A stretch of 64,000 nucleotides of DNA from Candidatus Fermentibacterota bacterium (GTDB taxonomy: Bacteria; Fermentibacterota; Fermentibacteria; Fermentibacterales; Fermentibacteraceae), in assembly GCA_002748705.1 (NCBI GenBank), contig PDSZ01000012.1, forward strand, positions 23,633 to 87,632, in the 5' to 3' direction. The stretch's first letter is position 1. Each line of letters begins with the position of its first letter. The notes below the pieces were generated by a model. That model saw only the letters and a program-made list of their open reading frames with translations, ran no database searches and was not told where the DNA came from. A program made the position numbers and the translations under genes. Of this stretch, positions 17,801-26,724 are shown in pieces.

Positions 17801-17967
17801 TCTGCCTTTCCTGAAGCAATGTCACCCTTCATTCCGGCCTCGAATATTCTTACACCGGCATCGACTATTCCTTTGATCTCTGTTTTTGATTCAGTATCAC
17901 ATTTAAGCAAGGCCCATCCAAGTGAGTTGGTTCCCAGATCAAGTCCAAGTATTAAATCCTCACGCAT
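14800..17967 (-). CDS. cas9: Type II-C effector nuclease Cas9
   Basis: A compact Cas9 of 1055 residues. The RuvC-I motif L-G-L-D-L-G-T-N-S-L-G-W holds the catalytic Asp. An Arg-rich bridge helix (R-R-G-L-D-R-R-R-R-R-M) follows. RuvC-II is I-R-L-E-L-A-R-E, the HNH motif F-D-I-E-H-I-I-P with N-K-T-L-C after it, and RuvC-III H-R-H-H-A-V-D-A. All catalytic residues are present. The longest frame begins at 18000, but that ATG overlaps the tracrRNA promoter's -35 box and has no ribosome site. The ATG at 17965-17967 is preceded by GGAG six bases away and yields the usual N-terminus M-R-E-D-L-I-L-G-L-D. First gene of cas9-cas1-cas2. Confidence 0.95.
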   Translation of the reverse strand: MREDLILGLDLGTNSLGWALLKCDTESKTEIKGIVDAGVRIFEAGMKGDIASGKAESRCASRREARSIRRGLDRRRRRMGKLKNLLQRNDLLPEGEDIASIIESLDKDVREFIRTIPDSEKPEKHILAHTAPYFLRTLAIQQELPKHMLGRAIYHLAQRRGFLSNRKSQVEEKELGQVKEGIADLTAEMAQAGARTLGEYFAYTDPTEKRIRQRWTSRKMYETEFNLIMKRNGHQIPEDQIELIRKAIFFQRKLKSQKSLIGKCTLEKNKRRCSKYRREAQEFRYLQTVNNLRLITHDGELRVLTDEERDELINMLSGESGMLNKHGNLTVPKAKIALGLNRKSKFTIEEGGEKSFKGDRTTSAIVEIIGSKWLDMNHETQEKLIHDLNSFEKTENLQRRLAAAYGISEENAARLSQVNLESDYASLSLTAIQKLLPHMRKGLSYSEAVAEEYPEQFKTTGIEEELLPQLIHFSEDLRNPVVQRCLTELRKVVNAVIREYGKPGLIRLELAREIKNTKKAKERIIKNNREREKERKQALKEIHEVFPGFKESRDDITKILLAKECGWVCPYTGEGINFDTLFENPKFDIEHIIPRSRSMDNSFVNKTLCFHDENRNVKRNRTPYETYHGTAKYDQILNRVSAFKGNLAKKKLELFMMTPEEVTDRYEDFSNRQLNDTRYASKEAAAYLGLLYGGVNQSADGTKRVQVLSGGLTALVRSFHGFNGILNDGGSKDRKDHRHHAVDAIAIGITSPGMVKRLSDNIRIQEQYGSAESIHTSRFNSMECWPGMLEECRAKIKDIIASHHVSRKIRGALHKKTFYSIDHEHEENGNIKKYKHVPVELASMETSAIPKIVDDGIRRIVENKLEELGETEPKKAFREERNLPELISKDGQTRIPVRKVKIRRSQDTVTVGKGPRKRNVVSGSNHHMLIYAELDKNGKEKKWAGEVVSLLEASRRLKNNEPVIQRDVGPGRKFIMSIQCGDIFELATSAGRLFVIVRAVPKTKQLCFAEINDARKKEVIKKNHMWYTKYPNTLRTSNPVKYTIDPLGRLRRAND

Positions 17968-17993
17968 ATCCATCTCCATTTCAAAACATACTC

Positions 17994-18022
17994 TTGACAT
18001 AACAAGATATTATTCATATTAT
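17994..18022 (+). promoter_or_regulatory. Promoter of the tracrRNA
   Basis: A perfect TTGACA (17994-17999) and TATTAT (18017-18022) are 17 bases apart on the plus strand. The predicted start, seven bases on, is 18029, exactly the first base of the anti-repeat. It overlaps the upstream leader of cas9, which is transcribed in the opposite direction. Confidence 0.8.
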
Positions 18023-18028
18023 TTGATT

Positions 18029-18127
18029 GCTCTGCAAGTCCTAGTAAAGATTTATTAGGTCTGCTGGCAACGCCCTGCGGGGTGTCCATGGCCCGACCTA
18101 GGCTTGACCTAGTGTCGGGCCTTTTTT
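18029..18127 (+). ncRNA. tracrRNA of the type II-C system
   Basis: The anti-repeat GCTCTGCAAGTCCTAGT (18029-18045) can pair along its full 17 bases with the first 17 of the CRISPR repeat. The four differences from the perfect complement are all C-to-T, so they become G-U pairs in RNA. A GG...ACGCCC/GGGGTGT...CC hairpin follows (about 18066-18088). Last comes a strong terminator stem GCCCGAC/GTCGGGC enclosing CTAGG/CCTAG (18090-18120), ending in a T run. A consensus promoter starts exactly at the anti-repeat. The RNA is about 99 nt and divergent from cas9, as in other II-C loci. Confidence 0.85.
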
Positions 18128-18210
18128 ACTATCTCTGATGTCAGCATTAATATATACTGGCTATTGTTGTCTTATGCAGTCAGATAGATGGAGTATTGAA
18201 GTCGGTTGGC

Positions 18211-19089
18211 TCAGCTGTCTTGCTGGATTGTTCTGTTCCTGATCGGTTTATGGCATGAACTTATCTGGGAAACAGTTATTCCGGCGAACATAAGCGCTGC
18301 TCCTGACAACTCACAGCCTGTCATGGATTCGCCAAGCACAAGCCAGCCTCCCAGGACGGCGAAGGCGGCTTCAAGGCTCATTATCAGAGCTGCTGAGGCA
18401 GGTTTTACTGTTCTCTGTGCAAATACCTGAATGGTGAATGCGATTCCTACAGAGAGAAAACCGCTGTAAGCCAGAGGAAGCCAGGCCCTGGGTGTGCCTG
18501 CCCAGGATTCACCGGAGAGAAGCGCAGCCGCTCCACTGATCAGGGCAACTGTGCTGAACTGAACCACTGCGAATCCTCCAGGGTGAAACTCTCCTGCATA
18601 CTTTCCTGTAAGTCGTACATGAATCGCCCACGACACAGCTCCTGCCAGCACCAGCATGTCTCCGGGATTGATTCTCTCAAAACCTTCCGAGAAACTGAGC
18701 AGCCAGAGTCCCGGAAGGGCAAGGGCAATTCCGGCCCAGAGTTTCCTGCCTTCTTTGTGGCCGGTAAAGAGGCCGAAGAGAGGTACGAACAGGATATAAA
18801 GCCCTGTTATGAATCCTGCTTTTGATGCTGTGGTGTAAACAATACCCCACTGCTGAAGCGCAGCGCCTGTGAACAGAACAGTTCCTGCAAAGATGCCTTC
18901 AAGCATGAATTTCCTGCTGATTCTTTTAGCGAACAGAGGTGTAAGAACCAGTGTTCCCAGTGTAAACCGCAGTGAGTTGAAGGCCATAGGCCCCAGATGT
19001 TCCATTCCTGCTCTCTGAGCGGTAAATGCCAGCCCCCAGATAACTGCAGTTATCAGAAGCAGAAACCTTGATGAGTTCTTGCCGGGCAT
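18211..19089 (-). CDS. EamA/DMT-family transporter
   Basis: A 292-residue inner-membrane protein with ten hydrophobic helices in two EamA repeats (first starting V-I-W-G-L-A-F-T-A-Q-R-A, second at about 145 with A-V-S-W-A-I-H-V-R). These carriers export amino acids, nucleotides or other metabolites; the substrate cannot be read here. It begins one base after the stop of the ThiS-like gene, so the two are an operon. It is convergent with the tracrRNA. Confidence 0.85.
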   Translation of the reverse strand: MPGKNSSRFLLLITAVIWGLAFTAQRAGMEHLGPMAFNSLRFTLGTLVLTPLFAKRISRKFMLEGIFAGTVLFTGAALQQWGIVYTTASKAGFITGLYILFVPLFGLFTGHKEGRKLWAGIALALPGLWLLSFSEGFERINPGDMLVLAGAVSWAIHVRLTGKYAGEFHPGGFAVVQFSTVALISGAAALLSGESWAGTPRAWLPLAYSGFLSVGIAFTIQVFAQRTVKPASAALIMSLEAAFAVLGGWLVLGESMTGCELSGAALMFAGITVSQISSCHKPIRNRTIQQDS

Positions 19090-19090
19090 A

Positions 19091-19288
19091 TCAGCCGCTG
19101 GATATCAGATGAATAATTTGCACATCCGCATTATCCGGAACAGTGGTTGTGCTGTAGTCAGCCCTTTTCACAAGGGTGCTGTTGCTCTTTGTTACCAGCA
19201 TTCGGAACTTGTGGTTCCTGGCGTTCAGTATGTCGGTTACAGTCATTCCGCTGTGCCAGTCCATGGAATCTCCGTTTACCTTTATCAT
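19091..19288 (-). CDS. ThiS/MoaD-like sulfur carrier protein
   Basis: A 65-residue ubiquitin-fold protein starting M-I-K-V-N-G-D-S-M-D-W-H-S-G-M-T-V-T-D-I-L, the ThiS pattern, and ending I-I-H-L-I-S-S-G. Normal ThiS ends in Gly-Gly, whose last residue is adenylated and thiolated. Here it is Ser-Gly, so the terminal Gly remains but the pair is altered. No thiazole synthase is near. The E1-like enzyme at 45477-46208 or the lost thiF at about 33.6 kb could have been partners. Confidence 0.7.
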   Translation of the reverse strand: MIKVNGDSMDWHSGMTVTDILNARNHKFRMLVTKSNSTLVKRADYSTTTVPDNADVQIIHLISSG

Positions 19289-19370
19289 CAGCGTCCTTTC
19301 AATTTGCGGGAATATATCACCGGTTTTGAGGTAACATCACCGAAGAGATTAAACATGAAGGGAGCAAAAG

Positions 19371-21644
19371 ATGACTGGAACAGTGTTACTTATGGCGGCG
19401 GCGCTTCTGGGCGCCTCCGGGCAGGATTGGGCCAGAATGGCTGTCACAGGGGAGGACGGGGTGATCGGTGATCTGCCTCTGGAGCACACGGAAGCTTCAA
19501 TTGCAGTTGAAGGATCAATACAGCTTGTTACTGTCAATCAGGTTTACGGAAATCCGTATGATGAGGCTATAGAAACACTGTATATCTTTCCCCTGCCTGA
19601 GAGCGGCGCAGTGTACAGCATGAATATGTACATAGGGGACAGGCACATTGAAGGCGATATAAGAGAGCGCATGGAAGCTCAACGAATTTACGAAGAAGCA
19701 ATAAGCGATGGAAGAACAGCAGCACTGCTTGAGCAGGAACGCCCCAACATTTTCACACAGACTGTAGGAAACATTCTTCCAGGGGATGAGATTGTCATTG
19801 AAATAAAATATGCGGCGCCTGTTGACTACAACAATGGTACATGGGAGGTTGTTTATCCCATGGTTGCAGGTCCCAGGTTCAATCCTGAGAATGTGGTGGA
19901 TGCTGACAGAATAACGCCTGATATTGTTCCAGAGGGAACCAGAAGCGGTTACGACATAGAACTCTCTCTTGAAGTAAACACAGGCTTTGAAATTCGGGAA
20001 TTTGAATCGCTCAACCATGAAGTCACTGCTGAGATCGACCACGGCAGGGTGCTGAAGGTAAATCTGACCAGGAATAACGAGATTCCCAACCGTGACTTTG
20101 TCTTTACCTATACCACAGCCGGAGATGACATAGGCGCAAGTGTAATATCCCATAACGGAGATATGGGCGGTCACTTCATGCTTATGCTTGAACCGGATGC
20201 GGAAGTGAACCCTGATCATGTTGCCCCTAAGGAAATCTTCTTTGTTGTGGACAACTCCGGTTCTATGAGCGGTCAGCCTATGGAGGTTGCCAAAGAGACT
20301 GTAAGGCAGTTCGTACAGGGTATGAACCCTTCTGACACATTTCAGATCATGAGGTTCTCAGAGAGTGCAAGTTCAATGAGCAGAGTTCCACTTAAGAACA
20401 CACCGGGCAATGTTCAGAGAGGTATCGAGTACATTGAAAGTATGAGCGGTATGGGCGGAACTATGATGATAGAAGGCGTAAGAGCCTGTGTTAACCACCC
20501 TGAGGATAAAGCGCGAATGAGGTACATCATCTTCCTGACAGACGGCTACATAGGTAACGAAACTGAAATACTGGCTGAACTGCAAACGACCCTCGGTGAG
20601 AACATGAGACTCTTCAGTATTGGTGTCGGGTCCAGTCCCAACCGTTACCTTATCGAAGGTCTGGCTGAAGAGGGCCGCGGATACGCTGCATATGTTGGGC
20701 TGGATCAGGATCCAGGTTCTGCTGTTGAAGATATTTACGAAAAGATCAACAATCCATATCTGGTAAACATCGAAATAGACTGGGGCGAGCTGGATGTTGC
20801 AGATGTCTATCCTTCGGAGATAAGGGACCTTTATACCGGTGAGCCCCTTGTGGTAGTTGGAAGGTACGATGCTCCCGGGAGCGATGAGATAACTGTATCC
20901 GGAACAATTGACGGCAGAGAGTGGGAGCGAACCATGAGTGTCAGTCTTGTTGCTGAAGGCGGTACTGAAGCGTCAGACAGGCTCTGGGCAAGGAGCAGAA
21001 TACATCATCTGAACAGGTTGATTTACAACAGCAGGTTTACAGGAAAACCGGAACCAAATCTGATAGAACAGATTATCGGTTTGTCTCTGGATTACTCGGT
21101 TCTTTCAGAGTACACAGCATTTGTTGCTGTTGATTCTTATGCGAGGGCTGACGGCAGTTCTCCTGAGAGAGTTGCCATTCCGGTTAACATGCCTGAAGGG
21201 GTAAGCTACGACGGTATCTTCGGGAGCGCCGCAGGTGGTATGACCCGAAGAGCAATACCTGCTTACAGCAACAGCCCGGGCACTGCAGGTGTGACCAGTG
21301 GCTGCGAAGAAATGGTGGAATGTCAGGAGATGGAGATTCGGTATGCCCCCTCATACAGTGCTTCGCTTGGGAGCATTGATGATTACCTTGGTGCAAGGCC
21401 TTCAGAGTTCAGATCTGTTGTTATGGAAGTTGTTGATGCCCTGAACAAGAACACAGAGATACTGGAGCCTGGAACAGTTACGGTAAAACTCACTCTGAAT
21501 TCCTCAGGTGTTATTACCGGTGTTGAAATAGAGGAGAACACCACCGGTGTTGACCGAATAGAAGAGATTATTCGTAACAGCCTTTCCGGTAGCAGTGTGC
21601 CTGGAGCAGAAGCAGGCAGAACTGAATTCACTATTTTGATCTGA
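19371..21644 (+). CDS. VIT and von Willebrand A domain protein
   Basis: A 757-residue exported protein. A signal peptide (about 1-17, V-L-L-M-A-A-A-L-L-G-A) precedes a VIT domain (about 30-160, with Q-R-I-Y-E-E-A-I-S-D-G-R). A VWA domain begins at about 283 with the intact metal site F-F-V-V-D-N-S-G-S-M-S (DxSxS) and F-L-T-D-G-Y-I-G. The last 90 residues resemble the C-terminal domain of TonB/AgmX-type proteins (V-T-V-K-L-T-L-N-S-S-G-V-I-T-G-V). Such proteins probably bind partners in the envelope. GGGAG lies before the ATG. It stands alone. Confidence 0.85.
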   Translation: MTGTVLLMAAALLGASGQDWARMAVTGEDGVIGDLPLEHTEASIAVEGSIQLVTVNQVYGNPYDEAIETLYIFPLPESGAVYSMNMYIGDRHIEGDIRERMEAQRIYEEAISDGRTAALLEQERPNIFTQTVGNILPGDEIVIEIKYAAPVDYNNGTWEVVYPMVAGPRFNPENVVDADRITPDIVPEGTRSGYDIELSLEVNTGFEIREFESLNHEVTAEIDHGRVLKVNLTRNNEIPNRDFVFTYTTAGDDIGASVISHNGDMGGHFMLMLEPDAEVNPDHVAPKEIFFVVDNSGSMSGQPMEVAKETVRQFVQGMNPSDTFQIMRFSESASSMSRVPLKNTPGNVQRGIEYIESMSGMGGTMMIEGVRACVNHPEDKARMRYIIFLTDGYIGNETEILAELQTTLGENMRLFSIGVGSSPNRYLIEGLAEEGRGYAAYVGLDQDPGSAVEDIYEKINNPYLVNIEIDWGELDVADVYPSEIRDLYTGEPLVVVGRYDAPGSDEITVSGTIDGREWERTMSVSLVAEGGTEASDRLWARSRIHHLNRLIYNSRFTGKPEPNLIEQIIGLSLDYSVLSEYTAFVAVDSYARADGSSPERVAIPVNMPEGVSYDGIFGSAAGGMTRRAIPAYSNSPGTAGVTSGCEEMVECQEMEIRYAPSYSASLGSIDDYLGARPSEFRSVVMEVVDALNKNTEILEPGTVTVKLTLNSSGVITGVEIEENTTGVDRIEEIIRNSLSGSSVPGAEAGRTEFTILI

Positions 21645-21726
21645 TTCAGATTCTTCTTACCGGGGGTGGACTGAATTGCTGCCTCCGGTTATTTTTCAGC
21701 TCGTTTTCACTATTTGGAGGAAAAAA

Positions 21727-21993
21727 ATGGACCAGATATGCCCCAGATGCAATGAGAACACTGTAGTAAAAGAGAAAAGCCGTTCAGCTGCAGCTGCTGC
21801 AGGTCTTGTGGGATCTATGATAGCCAGTGCGGTAAAAGCATACAAGTGCCCCAGTTGCGGTAAGATCCGTCTCTCTGAGTTCCCTGATGAATTCCAGGCC
21901 AGAGTTAAACGAAAGCGTATATTCTCCGCATTAGGCGCAGTTGGAGTACTCATTGTACTGTTTGTACTGCTGATCTATGTTCAGTCCATGTGA
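21727..21993 (+). CDS. Small zinc-ribbon membrane protein
   Basis: The best start is the ATG at 21727 (88 residues), preceded by GGAGG; an upstream in-frame ATG at 21676 would add 17 residues without a ribosome site. The protein has C-P-R-C near the N-terminus and C-P-S-C about 40 residues later, forming a zinc ribbon, with an alanine-rich stretch between. A single membrane helix (about 62-84, A-V-G-V-L-I-V-L-F-V-L-L-I-Y-V) ends the chain. The family is not characterised. Confidence 0.65.
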   Translation: MDQICPRCNENTVVKEKSRSAAAAAGLVGSMIASAVKAYKCPSCGKIRLSEFPDEFQARVKRKRIFSALGAVGVLIVLFVLLIYVQSM

Positions 21994-23228
21994 TCTGAGT
22001 TTCTGAAACTGCTGCACCCTGCCGGAACAACCCTGTTCCGAAGTCCCTGAGCTGTGATGTCGTAAAATTAATTCACACAAGGTCTTACAAGGTAGTTGTT
22101 TCCGGCAGGGCAGATTGTGCGGAATTGAGCAAGGTCTTTCAGGTGAAACCTGTGGGGATTTATTTTGCATTCTGTTGCATGTACAGATTGCCTCCTGCTG
22201 ACAGCGAAGTCATGCTTCGTGATTAGTTCCTCCAGCAGGCAATTTCAGAGGAGCGCAAGAATGCCCTGAGAGTATCAGGAACAAGATGCTCCCGGAGGAG
22301 ACCTCTCTTCTCCCATTCTCCTGGTGACAAATCCGGTATTGAAAGTATATGCCCCGGGGCGACGCGCCTTTTCCCTTCTGTCGCCTCCGGCTAAGTGGTT
22401 CAGCAGGGAAACTGCACGAAAAATTGACATTTCCTCAAGATAGGACTGTAGCGCAGCTTATTCCGCATTCAGATGAGATTGTAATCAATCTGTTCTTCGT
22501 TTTGCAGCAGAAGTATTTGCAGAAGTTTAAGGAAACCTGAACAGTTCCTTACGGGGAACAGTTCTGCGATATCCCATGCAAAAAACTGTCCAGCGATTCA
22601 GACTGATATTCACAGGTTGGTTTCTCCACGATAAGAAGCTCTGGAAGGCCTCCTCCCAGGAGACGGTGATCCAGATATCTGCTTCCGAACCTGTGAAGAA
22701 ACTCTTCCCATAACAAAGGACAAAGGCAGACAGTTTTTTTCTTCCGGAATGTAATCTCTGTATTAACCGGTTGCTGCAAGTTACTGACATCTTTGAGAAT
22801 AAGTCGCTCTGTCGCTAGGTCAGAGAATCTTTGAATTTGCCGGTTGCTGCAAGAGCAGATGAACCTGTTGCCGGTACTCTCAACGAAGGGAACTCATCTG
22901 AGACAATCTTCAGCAGATAACCAGGGTCAGGAAGTCGGTGAACTTCATAAAACCTTGCTTCCCCTGGAAAGCATACCGAAGAAAGGATTTTCCAGCAGTC
23001 GAAGAGTAGAGGGCAGATCGCAGTTCACATATAAACAGCTTCCGGAATCGATTTTGAGAGAACAGGCTTTCCTGCTCGACGCACTCCGGAGAGCCGGACT
23101 ACAGGTCTGGTCTTTTATGCGTATTCCAGTTTCAGACGCCAGAATACACCATCAATCATGAAATTGTATTTAACAACGGCCAAGTGTCAAATTGCGTTTG
23201 GTCAGAGAATCTGTGAGTATCAGAGGTA
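21994..23228. other. 1.2-kb region without a clear gene
   Basis: Short frames occur on both strands but none matches a family I know. Noted structures are an inverted pair ATTGCCTCCTGCTG / CAGCAGGCAAT at about 22188-22245, a 14-bp direct repeat CCGGTTGCTGCAAG (about 22770 and 22841), and GGTCAGAGAATCT (about 22818 and 23200). It looks like decayed coding sequence. Confidence 0.5.
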
Positions 23229-23993
23229 TCAGTACTGTCCCAGCTTGTTCAGCTGTTTTGCCTTTTTCTCCAGAACCTTAAACACCGAGAGCCCCACCAT
23301 CAGATAGAACAGTCCGTTGCCTGCGATGAAGAGGTACCACCACAACGGGAAGGATTCCCCTCTGACTGTAACACCGTTTATTACAGAGGCTCCTGCTATG
23401 AAAGGGAGGAATGAGTAGGGGGTTAAGGGATATGTGGGCAGCAGCATGAGACCTATGAGACCGAAGGACAGTATACTGTTAACTGCTCCGGTTCTTTTGT
23501 GAATGAGGCCGATTCCTCCAAGCATGAAACTTATTCCAATAAGGGGCAGCGTTGAGAGAATCACCATTGAGTAGAGGAAGGGCAGATTTACCGACAGCCA
23601 TCTGCCTGTTGTGAGCATTGTCAGATAGAGCATTACTGTTATCATAACAAGGTTGAAGAGTATTCCTGCCAGGGCCCTGACGAAGAACACCGCATGTGCC
23701 CCTGCAGGGGAGAGGTAAAGCTGTTCAAGGGTTCCTCTCTGGGACTCGTTCATAACATCCGATCCGGTTCCCTGAAGAGCCATCATGGCACTGACCCAAA
23801 GAACATATCCTACAAGCATGCTGTCCAGAGAATCCCCTGAGACCGACTGGCCTCCTATTGTCTTGATTCCCCAGAACATTCCCATGAATATCAGGAAAAG
23901 AACTCCTATCATGGAGAGGGTGTTGAACATGTACCTCTTCATGCTCCAGAGCATCATTCGGGCTTCAGCTCCGGCAATGTTGAGAATTTCCAT
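23229..23993 (-). CDS. ABC-2-type transporter permease
   Basis: A 254-residue membrane protein with six predicted helices. A central conserved stretch, E-S-Q-R-G-T-L-E-Q-L-Y-L-S-P, is typical of ABC-2 permeases (E.RE.GTLE.L..SP). It overlaps the ATPase gene's stop by one base, so the two form an exporter (two copies each). Substrate is unknown: drug, lipid or polysaccharide are possible. Confidence 0.85.
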   Translation of the reverse strand: MEILNIAGAEARMMLWSMKRYMFNTLSMIGVLFLIFMGMFWGIKTIGGQSVSGDSLDSMLVGYVLWVSAMMALQGTGSDVMNESQRGTLEQLYLSPAGAHAVFFVRALAGILFNLVMITVMLYLTMLTTGRWLSVNLPFLYSMVILSTLPLIGISFMLGGIGLIHKRTGAVNSILSFGLIGLMLLPTYPLTPYSFLPFIAGASVINGVTVRGESFPLWWYLFIAGNGLFYLMVGLSVFKVLEKKAKQLNKLGQY

Positions 23994-24922
23994 TATTCTT
24001 CCTTCCTTACAAGCTCAAGGAAGATGTCCTCCAGGTTTTTTTCAATGCTTTTCAGGTCAAGCAGCTTGTATCTGCTCCCATGAATAAGCTCCAGAACAGG
24101 CAGCAGCACTGAAAGGCTGCAGAGACGAATGTCCAGTAGTGTACCTTCAGCGGAAACCTCTGCAATTCTATCCAGTTCATTAAGAAACACTTCGTCAGGA
24201 GGAGAATCAAGGATGAGCCTGAAGAATTTGCCGGAAAACTTTTCTTTCAGTGAGTCAACCGAGTCGCAGAATATTTTCTTTCCTTTACGGATTATCAGTA
24301 CCCTGTCACAGACCGCTTCTATGAAATCCATGTCGTGGGAAGTTATAAGAATGGTCTTTCCCTTTTTTTCGCATACCGATCTGAGCCATTCCCTTATTTT
24401 AAGCCCTGTTTCCACATCAAGCCCCAGTGTAGGCTCATCCAGAATCAGTATTTCCGGATCATGAACCATTGCGCAGGCAATGGAGCATTTCTGCTTCATT
24501 CCCGATGAGAACTGCCTTACTTCCTTGTCAGCCACATCTGACAATTCCAGTGCTTCCAGCAGTTCAGGTATGTTCCGTGAAACTTCCCTGTCGGAAAATC
24601 CCCTGATACCGGCGAAGTAGAGCAGGTTTTCCCTTGGGGAAAGATACCAGTAGATGTTTCTTGCCCCTTCAAGAACAGCTCCGGTTATTCGCAGAAACTT
24701 CCTGCGACAGGCTGCAGGATCCATTTCCTTTACAGTGATTGTTCCGCTCTGGTATTTCAGTATGCCCAGAATGGATTTGATGGTGGTGGTTTTTCCTGAT
24801 CCGTTGGGGCCCAGAATACCCAGAATCTCACCGCTGTGAGCATCAAAGGAAATATTGTCCACAGCTGCAAGTTCACCGTATCTCTTTGTAAGGTTTCTCA
24901 CCTGAATGATATTGTCGCCCAC
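23993..24922 (-). CDS. ABC transporter ATP-binding protein
   Basis: An ATPase of about 309 residues when started at the GTG (24920-24922), which has AGGAG four bases upstream and gives the standard opening I-I-Q-V-R-N-L-T-K-R-Y-G. A longer frame from an ATG at 24991 adds 23 residues unlike the family. Motifs: Walker A G-P-N-G-S-G-K-T-T-T, signature F-S-S-G-M-K-Q-K, Walker B I-L-I-L-D-E-P-T-L-G-L-D, and the H-loop T-S-H-D. It pairs with the permease at 23229-23993. The IS remnants upstream may have altered its promoter. Confidence 0.88.
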   Translation of the reverse strand: MGDNIIQVRNLTKRYGELAAVDNISFDAHSGEILGILGPNGSGKTTTIKSILGILKYQSGTITVKEMDPAACRRKFLRITGAVLEGARNIYWYLSPRENLLYFAGIRGFSDREVSRNIPELLEALELSDVADKEVRQFSSGMKQKCSIACAMVHDPEILILDEPTLGLDVETGLKIREWLRSVCEKKGKTILITSHDMDFIEAVCDRVLIIRKGKKIFCDSVDSLKEKFSGKFFRLILDSPPDEVFLNELDRIAEVSAEGTLLDIRLCSLSVLLPVLELIHGSRYKLLDLKSIEKNLEDIFLELVRKEE

Positions 24923-25299
24923 TCTTCTCCTGTCTGTGTTATGAACATATACAGCGCTGCGCAGCACAAGCCAAGCTTTACCAGACGGCATTTGTCATGC
25001 AGACTGTTTTTCATCCTGGTCAAGTAGATATTTGTGAAAAGTGCTACTGGTGTCACATCATAAGTCAAAGAGAGACAACTGGTTGGAATTATTATTGTTC
25101 GCAGGTTGAAGCTCAGTATTCGTAAATAGCTACTGTATATTATCATAACAAAAAGGTGACACGCTCAAAACCTGTAGAATGTTGTAGAGGCTGAACCTCT
25201 CAAGGTAAAGGCGTTTTCGCATGAGAACACGAACTGCCTTGAATGCATATCCGTATGCTGAAACGGAAAGATAAGGTATAAAGGCGTTGAAATCGTGCG

Positions 25300-26724
25300 G
25301 GTCCCGTCCGTAGATTGGTGTAAATTGGTTTGAGGTGCAAGTCCCTTTCGTTAGAATTGAGAATCAACCACAACCCATCAATTCAGAAAGGAACCTACAC
25401 CAATGACAAAGATACCCATGAGCGATCAGATTGCACAGAGGATAATGGAACACTTTCATAACGAGCAGGGCGGTAAGCTGCTCCAGAACATTCTCCAGGA
25501 CGGTTTGCGCAAGATAGTGACCGAGATGGTCGAAGCTGAGGTGACCGAGTTCCTTGGCGGCAGAGGACACTACGAGCGCAGGGATCCGGACTCAGAGGTT
25601 GAAGGATACCGGAATGGTTACAGAGACCGTAAGTTCCAGACTGCTTCCGGGATGATCAATGTTCCGATCCCTCGGGTAAGAAACACCTCCGAACCCTTCA
25701 ACAGCTCTGTGCTCGATAAGCTTGGTACTCGAACAGACCAGTTGGAGAAACTTGTTACAGAGATGTACGCCAGAGGGCTTTCCACCCGTGACATCGAGGC
25801 TGCACTGCGGGACGAGAGTGGTAATCTGATGCTCAGCAGGAGTTCGGTCAGCAGGCTTGCAGAGGTCCTTTGGACGGAGTACGAGGAATTCTCTGAGAGA
25901 GATCTGAGCGACTACGACATAGAATACCTTTGGCTTGATGCTGTCTACGAATCAATGCGCCAGCATCTCAGCCGCAAGGAGGGGATCTTTGCAGCCTGGG
26001 GCGTGTGCAGGGATGGCAGCAAGGTGCTCCTTGCCCTTGATGTGGGGATCAGGGAGAGTAGCGCATCCTGGACGGAGTTCATCCACGGACTGATCCGTCG
26101 TGGACTGCGTGAGCCTCTCCTGGTGATCACCGACGGCAACCCGGGCCTGCTGAACGCTGTAAGCTCCTGTTTTCCGAACAGCTACCGTCAGAGGTGCATA
26201 TTCCACAAGATGCAGAATGTGCTGTCCAAGATCCCTGAGGAAGCAAGAATCACAGTCAAGGAGTATCTCAACAGTATTTACCATGCTCACTCACCGGGAG
26301 CCGGTGAGCAGCGTGCAGCAGAGTTCATTGCGGACTACCGTTCTCAGTATCCTCGCGCTGTGAAGTGCTTTTCAGAAGACCTTGATGCCTGTCTGACTCA
26401 CCTGAAGTTCCCAGAGAAACACAGGAAGCTGATCAGAACTGGCAACCTGATCGAGAGAGCCTTTGGAGAGCAGAAACGGCGCACCAAGGTCATACCGAGA
26501 TTCTTTGATGAGAAAAGCTGTCTAAAGCTGGCTTATGGAAGCCTGATACGGGCTGCTGAGAGATTCAGGAGGGTTAAGATGACCCTGTTGGACATACAGA
26601 GACTGGAAACCATGAGAAGAGAAAGAGGACTCGCACCGGAACCTACGCTGGATTACAAGCTGGGAAGGGAGGTGAGGAAGTCTGCGTAGTCAGAACACTT
26701 TTACACCACTACAGGGACTTGACC
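25300..26724 (+). mobile_element. IS256-family insertion sequence
   Basis: A complete element with an intact transposase. The ends GGTCCCGTCCGTAG and (reverse strand) GGTCAAGTCCCTGTAG are imperfect inverted repeats continuing into TGGTGTAAA. They are flanked by an 8-bp direct repeat ATCGTGCG (25292-25299 and 26725-26732), the length expected for IS256. It sits inside an IS4 remnant. Confidence 0.85.
25403..26689 (+). CDS. IS256-family (Mutator-type) transposase
   Basis: A 428-residue transposase. The catalytic triad is visible: Asp in Y-L-W-L-D-A-V-Y-E, Asp in V-I-T-D-G-N-P-G, and Glu in G-N-L-I-E-R-A-F-G-E-Q-K-R-R. The Mutator signature region R-C-I-F-H-K-M-Q-N-V-L lies between the second and third. 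GAAAGGA upstream serves as ribosome site. No stops or frameshifts, so the element may be active. Length is normal for the family. Confidence 0.95.
   Translation: MTKIPMSDQIAQRIMEHFHNEQGGKLLQNILQDGLRKIVTEMVEAEVTEFLGGRGHYERRDPDSEVEGYRNGYRDRKFQTASGMINVPIPRVRNTSEPFNSSVLDKLGTRTDQLEKLVTEMYARGLSTRDIEAALRDESGNLMLSRSSVSRLAEVLWTEYEEFSERDLSDYDIEYLWLDAVYESMRQHLSRKEGIFAAWGVCRDGSKVLLALDVGIRESSASWTEFIHGLIRRGLREPLLVITDGNPGLLNAVSSCFPNSYRQRCIFHKMQNVLSKIPEEARITVKEYLNSIYHAHSPGAGEQRAAEFIADYRSQYPRAVKCFSEDLDACLTHLKFPEKHRKLIRTGNLIERAFGEQKRRTKVIPRFFDEKSCLKLAYGSLIRAAERFRRVKMTLLDIQRLETMRRERGLAPEPTLDYKLGREVRKSA

Noticed and set aside
17968..18000. Cas9 start at the upstream ATG (1066 residues)
   Set aside because: It overlaps the tracrRNA -35 box and has no ribosome site. 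The ATG at 17965-17967 has GGAG at good spacing and gives the family's usual N-terminus.
21994..23228. Several 70-105 codon frames as real genes
   Set aside because: They overlap each other on both strands, lack ribosome sites and match no family; I describe the region as undefined.
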